Part shown: in pieces, positions 19,601 to 28,479 of the stretch
Position numbering within the stretch: the stretch's first letter is position 1
Layout of the letters: each line of letters starts with the position of its first letter
Assembly: GCF_026151205.1 (NCBI RefSeq)
Contig: NC_087076.1
Span: 12,130,902 to 12,162,174 of the forward strand
From: Bolinopsis microptera
Taxonomy: Eukaryota > Ctenophora > Tentaculata > Lobata > Bolinopsidae
Reading direction: 5' to 3'
Length of the DNA: 31,273 nt
Program-made: the position numbers and the translations under genes
Notes under the pieces: model-generated
The model's input: the letters and a program-made list of their open reading frames with translations, nothing else
Databases searched by the model: none
What the model was told of the DNA's origin: nothing

Positions 19601-22600
19601 AGCGTAATGAAACTTTTAAAGTTAACATACTTTTGTAACTACAGAAACAGGAAGACAGGATAGAAGGTGAGCTTGACGAGCTGAGACGAGAGATAGAACT
19701 AGTTCAGCAGATGGAGAGGAAGACTGAGAAGGAAGAAATTGTTTTTAAAACTAAAATACAGAAAGCAAACCACACGGTTAGTGAAGTAGGAATTATCTTT
19801 CTGGTGATAATTTCAAACCATTCGTTTAGTTAGTAAAACCGATATTTTCCTCTTATGTTTAACTCTTTGAACTGTTTAATCACCTAATTTTCTAATCTAT
19901 GATCACTGAAACCAATCTAGGTGGAGGAGATGCTGAAATTAGAGCGGGAAGCGGACCAACAGCTGAGTGGTAAGATTGAGGATCTGGGGGAACGCTACAC
20001 GGTATGGTTGAAGGTGAAGAGTGAAAGAGAGGATTTGAAAAACGAAACTGAAACTTCAAACGCTATCGAGGAGCACGTTTCGGTGTTTTTTGGTGGGTGG
20101 TTCTTAGTTGATTGTTTACGGTTTAAATAATGATGATTTTAAAAGCACAATATCATTGTATCACAAGGGTTATGGGATTTATTTGTTCCTTTCTTCAATT
20201 AAACAGCATTCAAATATCCTTTCTTCAATTAAATAGCATTCAAATATCTTTAGTTCAATCAAAACTACAATGGGACACGCCCTTAATTAATTTCATTAAA
20301 TTTTATGATCCTGTAGTTTCGCTTCCTTGAAGCTTAGAAAGTGTCTTAAGAAAGTTACTAAGTGCTAATTTATCCTGCTCTCTGTAAAACAAATAGGTAT
20401 AGGTATTTATGAGGTTGTCCCCCCCCCCCGGCCCGTCCCCCCCCCCCCCCAAACCCCATGTAACCATTACCCTTCCAGACGAGTATACCAAGTTCCGGGA
20501 GTCACTAGAGGAGCCTGGCCGTATATTAACAGCAGCTCTAGTAGTCAACAAGAAACAACTTCAACGTGTTTCTCAGGTAAATGCACCTTTTTTGGGACGA
20601 TAATATTCGTGACGAAATGTTGCCCGAACCACACCACACATTTCATTTGCAATTCTATAAAATCTATTTCTAGTAAATTATAAAGATAACATTATATAAC
20701 TTTGTATACATTTCACAGATTACTAAAGTTCAATTTCCGGGCATAGCTGGACTACTAAGCAATACTGTCAGGGACATCAACCTGCATCTCATAAAACCAA
20801 ACGCTGGTATGCGATTTATTAGTAATTAATTAATTAATTAGTTGATTAATTAGTAATACGTTAATTATTATTATTAGTACTTATTAAGAAATTAAGATTA
20901 AATTACATTCTTAAAACTTAAAAGTTTGCCTTTGTCTCGCTGACAAGTTTCCATTATTTGATTTATTTGTGATAGAGCGGGTTTCTTTATATTATAATTC
21001 ATAGCTTAATATCAATATTCAATAAGAATCTAACCATTAACATGTTGGTCAGGTAAAGATTACTTTGATTTGGCTGGTATTGATAGTATCGCTAATTTAG
21101 TGTCTCTTCTCGTGACCAAGTTCAAATTCGTACAAAACGAGTTTAAAATGCAACGGTAAGATGTCCCCTCTTGTTCAGTAAAGTTATTGAATAATATTTC
21201 TTGCTACCGCAGAATTTCCAGTTTCCCTCTTCCATTCTTGTCTTAAAGTATAATCCCTTAAAACTGTTAAAAGTTAATATCACTTTATTTCCAAACAGGG
21301 TTATTGACACATCCTCGATAGTAGAACTATTCGAGCAAGTTCTTGCTGATATCGACTCTACTAACGATAAAGGTAGGTTCTACAATCTACATAATATTAT
21401 CATTATTCCAACTTATGCATTAAAATATTTTAAATGCAATATGTATACTTACTACTTGGGCTGAAACGGTGCGCTTTCGAGGAACATAAATTAAACACTT
21501 GTGATATGAAGACGTTTGAAATCAATGCTCAACTTCAAACACAAGATATTATTTTATACACTTTATACGGTCTCAAATTTTGAGAATGACAAGTAAGACC
21601 ACACTCGTTAGGATCATTTCTACAGTATGTGTCCCACCTTAGTCTTCTACAAAAGACAACCGATTCAGTCACGATGATGAGGTTATCCTTTGTTCCTGAG
21701 CATGAAACTAGCTTCTTCTGAAGCATTGATGATTGTTCACCTGTTACCTTGTGTGACGGGGAGGGAGCAAAGGCAGCCTGAGTGGCCCATTATATAGTTG
21801 AAGTAAAATTGAAAAGTATCTTCTCGGTGAACTTGGCCAACAGTCATTTCAAGCTAATTAATTACCCCACAGATTGATACTGTAAAAACCAACTGAATAT
21901 TACATCACAAAAACTTGTTAACAGGATAAATCTTTATCAGATGAAGCAGATTTTATGCCCGTTCTGAAAACAACTCTAAAAGCCCTGAACAACAAGCTGC
22001 TGACAATAAAAGTAGAGGACAGCAAATCTTGTGATGTTCCTAAAGTAATTCCTGTCAACAAGTTCCCTGTGGTTCAGTCGAACAAGGGGGATTTCAACAA
22101 AATATTACAGCTCATCTCAAGTTTGGGTGAGTTATCTCAGTGGGAATTTTACTGCTGAAGACCGACAGCAATAATGTTTGCTGAATTGCAAGTTCTACTC
22201 GTCAGTTTAAATAAAGTTCACAATGTACTAAACTTTTGAAGTTCACACGATCGTCGTTAATCTGTATTTCCCGTATTTTTAAGCTGTGAATTAATGTTTC
22301 AGAGGAAGACTACAAATCTTTGGAATGTGTACAAAACCTCGCTGAGCAAGCTAATTCTGAAAAGCAAAGTACCCAGTGTGAGTTATTCTTTAATACATCT
22401 GACTATGTAATGTTGAATCATTAAATACGGTCCGGTAATAAAGTTGTTTATAAAACTCCGATCAAAATGTGACCTGCTAACCCCCCTACAGTGAGGGATG
22501 TAAATTTGATATAATACACTTTTGTTCAATAATAACTGAACAGTTATTATTTTAGTTCCTAACATAAAGCTGTATTATTTTATTTTCTAACAGAAATTTC

Positions 22601-25600
22601 TTAAAATAATTAATAACCCCCCTACAGTGAGGGATGTAAATTTGATATTAAACACTTTTGTTCAATAATAACTGAACAGTTATTATTTTAGTTCCTAACA
22701 TAAAGCTGTATTATTTTATTTTCTAACAGAAATTTCTTAAAATAATTAATAACCCTTCCCTCAGTTGCTATTGACTGGATCAGTGCTGTAGTGGAGGCAT
22801 TTGACAGTGTACTACTGCACGGAGTTGACAGACATGGACTTCAGGGAGGCAATGTTTTACTGGGTTAGCTAGTCTACATTTTGATATAATATATATTCGA
22901 TATGAAAACAGGAACATCTTTAGCATTAACGTTTCAATCTAACAACAACCTAAAGGTGAACTTTTAAAAACCAATCCATTTATCTTATCTGGGTGTTACT
23001 TCTAGATTTACACCCACAACTAATAACCATAGAACTATCAGTAGTTCAAGTAATAATCTTTAATCATTACTCTTATCGCAGAGTACGCCCAAGAGCACGT
23101 CATAACTCAAGCCAAGTTCAGACAACAAAAATTACAAGAGGAGTCGGACCAGATTAAAGCTGATCGAGTCGCACGCCTTCTTCGACAAAAGATTGGGGAG
23201 GAGGAGAAAAAACTTGCTGATTTCAAAGCTGAAAAGAAGATACTTGAAGAGCGGCATAAACTGGAAGAAGAGGAGGAAAGAAAGTTTCAAGAAAGAAAGA
23301 GGCTTGATGAAGAAAGAAAGCTCGAGAAGGAAAGAAAACTTGAAGAAGAAAGGAAAATTGAAGAAGAGAGAAAGCTTGAATGGGAAAGAAAGCTTGAAGA
23401 AGACAAAAAGGTTGAAAAAGAAAGAAAGATTGAAGAGGAAAGAAAACTTGAAGAAGAAAGGAAAATTGAAGACGAGAGAAAGCTTGAAGAGGACAATAAA
23501 ATTGAAGAAGAGAGAAAAGTTGAAGAGGAAAGAAAAGTTGAAGAAGAAAGGAAAATTGAAGAAGAGAGAAAGCTTGAAGAAGAGAGAAAGCTTGAAGAAG
23601 CGATAGAGCTTGAAAAAGAGAGAAAACTTGAAGAAAACCTCACTCCACCTACTGACAAGGAAAATGCCGATGCGAGAAAAGGGAAGATAAGAAGGCAGAC
23701 TTTCAACGTAACTCAACCCGCCAAAATGAGGAGACTCTCGGAAGATCAGGAAAATAAGCCAAATAATAACGCTACTTTCACCAAAAAGAGGGTGGAGACA
23801 ATGGTTACTAACAACACTTATACCAAAGAATTAGAAGTGGAGACTGTCTCGAGATCTAGTGCTCCTTTCCCTGATTCAGAGATAAGTTTTAACACTCCAA
23901 AAAAGAACGAAACCGTTGTGGTTGGCAAGAGCAAACACGCGGCTGCTGACCGCCGTAAAACTTACAAAGTACCCTCCCCAGTCGATGTTAACCTTATCAA
24001 GAATTCTACCAGAAGATCCAGTTTAGTGTTCACTCCGGAACTCATGAAAAATGCAACACGTCCCTCCAATATTTTACCTAGATCCGGTACACCACTTCTT
24101 AGATCCGGTACACCACTGCCTAGATCCGGTACACCACTGCCTAGATCCGGTACACCACTGCCTAGATCCGGTACACCACTGACACCGCAACAAGAGAAGC
24201 TAATCATGAAGTATAGCAATGTTGTGACGTCTGATACACCACGGAGACGATCCAAACAAGGTCGTATGTCTTCTGCTCCCTGTACTCCACTGTTCAGGAT
24301 GGCTTTTAGCAGACAGACGTGCCCTAAAACTGAACCCCCTAAATACACCTGGAGAACTCCCCAGGTATCCAGGTTGAATGTCACCGCTCAGTCCCACCCG
24401 TCTCTGTTCAGTGAAGCAGATTTTCAGTTATCCTTTGCCTCGAGAGTAACGCTGGATGAAATTGATTTGACCCCAGGAGGTGAGGAAGTTTCCAAATCAG
24501 TGAACAACTTCAACTACACACCATGTGCTCCCCGCATGGCAGAGGCTAGATCTCTGGTTCCCCCCACCTCTAGTGGTAAACTTGACTTCTCCTCATCTGC
24601 TAAGAAACCTGATATAAGCACGTTAAGAAGAAGAGCTCCTTCATACGAATCTCCTATGAAATTGGAACAGCCTGATTTTTCCAAAGATGAGATCAGCTTC
24701 AACATGGAGAAGAGTGGGACTGAAGATGTCGCTCCTCCTCAAACTGGTGAAGAAGAGGAGAAAGAAGAGAAGGTGTCCTCAGAAACATCAAATATTGAAA
24801 CTCTTAATAAAGAAGGTGCCAGTTTAGACCTTAGTTGTCAAACTGACGAAGACAGAATGTCAGTCGAAGAAGAAGTTCAAACAGATCCAGTTGCTCACGA
24901 TGTCGGTTGTGGATCAGATAACTCTCAAATAGACTTTGAGACAGCACAAAATGAGGAAGATGAGCCAGAGCCAGTCAGTAAAGATGTGGCATGCGGTAGG
25001 ACGATTATTGGGGAGTGTTTGGAAACGTCGGTGGCATGTGGTACATCCTTCTTTGATGAACGCAAAAACAAGTCTGTTGCTTGTGGTAGAACTATTATCG
25101 AGGATAAGACTATCGTTGAGGATAAGACTATAATGGTCGGAACTGATCACCAAGCTAGGTCACAGGCTCCTAAACAATTAAATCCATTCTGTCTGACTCG
25201 CTTCTGCCTGAGGTTATGCCTGAAGAGAGGATGTCTCCTGAGATTATGCCTGAAGAGAGGATGTCTCCTGAGGCTATGCCTGAAGAGAGGATGTCTCCTG
25301 AGGCTATGCTTGAAGAGAGGATGTCTCCTGAGGCTATGCCTGAAAAGAGGATGTCTCCTGAGGCTATGCCTGCAGAGAGGATGTCTCACGAGGCTATGCC
25401 TGAAGAGAGGATGTCTCTTGATGCCAAGGTAATGTCTCCTGATCAGCCAGCTGCAGATCCTATCGCTTCAGACCATGATGGTCTCCAAGATGCCACTTCT
25501 GAAGAGCATATCCTGGAGGAACCGGTAACAGCTGAATCTGTACCAGACGAAGCTACAGCAGAGAGGGAAATTGCTCTGAATGCTCCATCTAGCCGCAAAA

Positions 25601-25737
25601 GAACTCCACCTGTTGACAATTCTTCGACAGAATCAGGCTCGAAAAGCAAAGAGAAGACTAAGCAATCAGGTGTGAAAAATACAATCGTTGATGGGCCCAG
25701 AATGAAGCAAGTGAACTTTGGTCAAGCATTCTGTTAA
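16616..25737 (+). CDS. NUF2: NUF2-like kinetochore gene with a long C-terminal extension (18 coding exons traced)
   Basis: NUF2 pairs with NDC80 in the outer-kinetochore complex that binds microtubules. I traced phase-consistent exons at 16616-16747, 16951-17045, 17384-17554, 17746-17866, 18163-18234, 18508-18594, 18775-18930, 19167-19283, 19645-19776, 19921-20092, 20479-20576, 20719-20806, 21053-21155, 21299-21372, 21941-22126, 22303-22377, 22765-22863 and 23082-25737. The sum is about 1544 residues if one missing base in the last exon is allowed for. Exons 1-3 match the NUF2 calponin-homology domain. KPQLHNLYYCLLQRL fits its 'NPKPEVL..IY' helix, and FSDLIKPRKSRT (residues 104-115) fits its signature 'ADIL.PK..RT'. 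Exons 4-10 are charged coiled coil. Normal NUF2 ends near residue 450. Here exon 10 either reads through to a TAA at 20128-20130 (430 residues, normal size) or splices at the GTGGGT at 20093 into about 1,100 further residues. I favour the spliced form because phases agree, but two adjacent genes remain possible. Confidence 0.72.
18275..18317 (+). repeat. Intronic G-tract cluster
   Basis: G runs separated by TT and TTT, ending in GCG, inside intron 5 of the NUF2-like gene and upstream of exon 6. Strong G-quadruplex potential on the coding strand. Confidence 0.85.
18611..18670 (+). repeat. Intronic G-tract cluster next to a splice donor
   Basis: About 60 bases of nearly pure G, broken by A and C, begin about 17 bases after the donor of exon 6 (GTGAGT at 18595). 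It could fold as G-quadruplexes in the pre-mRNA. Run lengths are uncertain. Confidence 0.85.
19316..19434 (+). repeat. 15-bp minisatellite carrying eight CACGTG E-boxes
   Basis: Eight copies of ATATCTGGACACGTG (one reads CTGAACACGTG) lie in the intron between exons 8 and 9 of the NUF2-like gene. Each holds the palindrome CACGTG, the core site of bHLH-ZIP factors such as MYC/MAX and USF. Whether it binds anything here is unknown; it may be only a minisatellite. Confidence 0.85.
20187..20250 (+). repeat. Intronic 30-bp duplication
   Basis: CCTTTCTTCAATTAAAYAGC followed by ATTCAAATAT occurs twice in tandem in the intron after exon 10, with a third degenerate start (TTTAGTTCAATCAA). Confidence 0.7.
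20418..20451 (+). repeat. Poly-C tracts ahead of exon 11
   Basis: Two C runs separated by GGCCCGT lie 25-60 bases upstream of the acceptor CCTTCCAG at 20478. They may act as a pyrimidine tract. On the minus strand they are G-tracts. Confidence 0.8.
22481..22752 (+). repeat. 136-bp tandem duplication inside an intron
   Basis: The segment starting CCCCCCTACAGTGAGGGATG repeats with an offset of 136 bases (22481 and 22617) and differs at only a few positions. Both copies carry an acceptor-like TATTTTCTAACAG. It lies just before exon 17 of the NUF2-like gene (acceptor ending at 22764). Confidence 0.85.
23082..25737 (+). CDS. Last exon of the NUF2-like gene: KER-rich helix, TP-rich linker, repeat tail, one frame break
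   Basis: After the acceptor at 23081 the frame opens with EYAQEHVITQAKFRQQKLQE. It then runs for about 160 residues (23150-23640) of ERKLEEERK-type heptad-like repeats, a likely single alpha-helix or coiled coil. The rest is predicted disordered: five RSGTPLP repeats (24080-24183), many SP/TP sites that could be phosphorylated in mitosis, blocks such as SFASRVTLDEIDLTP, and repeated DVACGRTII/SVACGTSFF motifs (24985-25110). Near 25175-25190 the frame shifts. The original frame continues as unlikely cysteine-rich repeats to a stop at 25432. The frame two bases on gives about eight MPEERMSPEA repeats (from 25216) and a natural acidic, serine-rich C-terminus ending in VNFGQAFC at 25737. One lost base before the repeats explains this. 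Function of this part is unknown. Confidence 0.7.
25216..25432 (+). repeat. 30-bp coding minisatellite (MPEERMSPEA units)
   Basis: About seven copies of a 30-base unit (ATGCCTGAAGAGAGGATGTC plus TCCTGAGGCT) with scattered substitutions. All three forward readings avoid stops for much of the tract, which is why a second, cysteine-rich frame is also open here. Confidence 0.9.
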
Positions 25738-26700
25738 GTTTCGAGTTCAAGTTAACTCGGAAGCGAGACTTATCCTCACATTGAATAATTGGTTATTTGA
25801 ACCCTCATAATTAACTAATTATTAATATTCTGATAGTGGTGAATTTAGAGTCGAATTTCTCATGTTAATTTTGACTTATTTTTAATGAATTGATCTATAA
25901 ATCGGGGAATCGCAAGTTCTCTTGAAGACAATTACCAGACGACCGAGAAACATGTAGCAATGTCAATGGTGCCACTTTGTTATTGGCTAAAACGGCAAAT
26001 ACAGTACATTTATCATGTTTACTGTTTAGTTAGCAAATTGATCTAGAATTGTTTAAAGAAGAATTATAGAATAACAATAAATACAACTTTGCACGATGGT
26101 GTTGCCCGCCGGACACTTTCTTATTTCGATTGTTGTTTTATTCAAAGTTGTATGATATTTGTTTATCATTGATACAGATGTACCTTTCTATGCGAATTTT
26201 GAATCATCGATAATATGTTTTTTCTGATTGAAATTTGGATAGCATTACTGTAATTTTCCAAATTGTATTTTAATGATCAAAAACAAAATGATACGGTGTA
26301 TCTTTTATTTGCACAAGGTTTTTTCAATAATAATTTGCACATCACTATCCCGTACTTACCAAAATTAGAGCAATGGGATAAAGGAATGTGATCGTGTGTT
26401 ATGATGATTTGGTTCTCAGGAATCAATAATCATGATGATATATGCTGAATGTGCAATTCCGAGAAACTGAACCCACAAAATTTAAAACGGTCTTCTCAAA
26501 AAGAAAACGTATGGCGCAATGAAGTACTTTGTAATGCTTCAGCGTTTCCCGCCAGATTACGATTGATCGAGTTCAGCGCGCGCACTAGATCAGAAAGCGC
26601 AATATTATTGGGGGTACACAGCGCATGCATACTTTTATTCCAAATCGTGTTCTGGTTCATCTATTGTCATGTTTTTAAATGATTTAATTTACCAGTTAAA
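25738..26700. other. 3' UTR of the NUF2-like gene and intergenic DNA
   Basis: AATAAA at 26076-26081 is the best poly(A) signal and would give a 3' UTR of about 350 bases. The rest is AT-rich with no credible gene. Confidence 0.5.
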
Positions 26701-26760
26701 TCGCCTATGATATCAGCTACCACACATGTTAAGTGGCCGACCATGCACCTAGTGCTCCTT

Positions 26761-26767
26761 TATAAAG
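26761..26767 (+). promoter_or_regulatory. TATA box of the intronless gene at 26863
   Basis: CTTTATAAAG with TATAAAG at 26761 lies 102 bases before the start codon, so transcription should begin near 26790. TGCACGTGCA, a palindrome with a CACGTG core, follows at 26775-26784. Confidence 0.55.
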
Positions 26768-26862
26768 ATGCAGTTGCACGTGCATGATTGCCTTGTGCAT
26801 TGTCAATCTAGAAAAAGTTCCAGAAATTGTTCTCTTGATCTAAAAAATCTACCTATCTAAAG

Positions 26863-27453
26863 ATGATTCTTTCATTGTTAGACAGACGATCTCGATACGA
26901 GATAACCCGAGTGGAGGAAATCAGGATAGAACCTGATTTCATGAGAAGAGCTTCATCGCTGGACTCTTGTTCCGATGAAGTTGATAACCTGCCCGTCAAT
27001 TTTGACACACACAAGATCGCTGACAACGGTCGAGGTGTGTTTTGGATCGAAGAAATAAACGAGGTTGAAGGTTTAACTTCATTTATTCTTCCTGGGAGTA
27101 TCGAGGATGAGCCGGATGAGAACGATTGGAGTGATTCCTTCAATTACACCGAAGAGACCAAAGTTAAACAGCCCTTCAACTTACTTCCTAACGGGAAGCG
27201 AAAGAAAAGTGTTCGGGCTAAAGTAAAGAACATGTTTAGGAATAAATCTTACAGTCGACGAGCAGCGTATGCATTCGACAGTAAATCGACATCACTCGGT
27301 GATGGGCTTGCTGCATCCTTGGATAAATTGAAGGTGTTCATGAGAACTCTATTGAACGTCTCCGACGATCAGAACCGTCATGGCGTCGTGGACCCTGGAC
27401 AAACTTTGACGACGTGTTCAGTCATGGAGGGAACAACTTTATTCCTTTCATGA
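26863..27453 (+). CDS. Intronless gene of unknown function, 196 residues
   Basis: A clean ATG-to-TGA frame (MILSLLDRRSRYEITRVEEI...). A well-placed TATA box lies upstream, and an AATAAA lies about 40 bases after the stop, so I take it as a real gene. I recognise no family. Visible features are an RRASSLDS site that looks like a basophilic-kinase/14-3-3 site (about residues 28-35), an acidic middle (EDEPDENDWSD, about 90-100), and a strongly basic stretch KRKKSVRAKVKNMFRNKSYS (about 117-136) that could be a nuclear localisation or membrane/nucleic-acid contact region. There is no signal peptide or transmembrane segment. It is probably a small soluble regulatory or nuclear protein, though that is inference from composition alone. 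Confidence 0.6.
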   Translation: MILSLLDRRSRYEITRVEEIRIEPDFMRRASSLDSCSDEVDNLPVNFDTHKIADNGRGVFWIEEINEVEGLTSFILPGSIEDEPDENDWSDSFNYTEETKVKQPFNLLPNGKRKKSVRAKVKNMFRNKSYSRRAAYAFDSKSTSLGDGLAASLDKLKVFMRTLLNVSDDQNRHGVVDPGQTLTTCSVMEGTTLFLS

Positions 27454-27491
27454 ATCTAACTCCTGCCACTCGATGGTAAGGAAGATAACGA

Positions 27492-27498
27492 GGAATAA
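27492..27498 (+). terminator. Poly(A) signal AATAAA
   Basis: GGAATAAAAG lies about 40 bases after the stop codon of the 196-residue gene and gives it a short 3' UTR. Confidence 0.5.
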
Positions 27499-28479
27499 AA
27501 GATAAGGACTAAAGATCATGGAAATGGACTGAAATGAAAAACGGAACCTGAAACCACTACAAATGTGCTTTTACAACCACATACCGGATTTTACTACTAC
27601 AATACCGATTTTACAACTACAAATCGGATTTTAGAAACCTTTAAGACTTAAGCAACCACAATATAGATGTCTAAGTCATTTTATTTTAGTCGGCCTTATG
27701 CCACAGTGGGGGGAGCAAGATAGAAAAATTACTTGCTCTTCGTGCCAGCCTCGTAGCTCTGCTAGATCATGTCGTGTGACAGGGTCTAAAAGAACTAGAG
27801 GTCCCACTGCCGCGGATCTGATCTGGCTGATGATCCTGGAGAGCGGTCATCTCCATTAATTGTCTTATTAATTAACCAATGACATAATATTAATATGTCA
27901 ACCAGTCGCCATTTCATTTCAAAGTATGTTATACTTCAAATCTTATAGAGCAAAAATTCTGATTCAGAAGAATCTTTTTAAATCTCGTCTCCATCAATCA
28001 CTGCAACTAAACATGTAACAGGTTTAAATTCAAAATCTAAATTTTCCTTACCTATCATACTATATAATATATACTCGTAGTCCATCAATGGCCCCAAAGG
28101 TTTTGCTCTATTATGGGTTGACCTAGGATGCTGCAGATTCAACTCTGTACATTCAGACCGTCTGTGCGTGGTGAAGAGCCACATCCTGCTCGAGGTGGGG
28201 CTGCATGCAACTCCAGCGATGGAGTTGTAACTGAACACAGCGGATCTAGGGGTGCAACCCCGAAAAAAAGCCGGGCATCCTCAGAACAAGCTCGTGATGA
28301 TGGTGATTTGGGTTAATTAAGATGTAACAGATTCCGGAACTATGGGAGCACCATCTGTCATCTTTCCGCTTTATTTACTGTTTGTGGGAACATCTACTGA
28401 TGAAGTAGCTATCAAGAGAGCCATTCCAGTGGCGCAGGTGGCTCACGTGTCACATAGCCAACACTAACAGAAAAGAAAC
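27499..28479 (+). other. Flank and probable 5' leader of the RTE element
   Basis: At 27560-27650 a TTTTACWACTACAAA-type motif repeats loosely. From about 27700 the base composition becomes less AT-rich, as in the RTE body. A small open frame at 28128-28316 (GGAACNSSDGVV...) runs just ahead of ORF1. This stretch is likely the 5' untranslated part of the element, but its exact start was not found. Confidence 0.35.

Noticed and set aside
23132-23716. Minus-strand phenylalanine/serine-rich frames and a second plus-strand KKR frame
   Set aside because: They are shadows of the KER-rich repeat; only the E/K/R frame joins upstream and downstream exons in phase.
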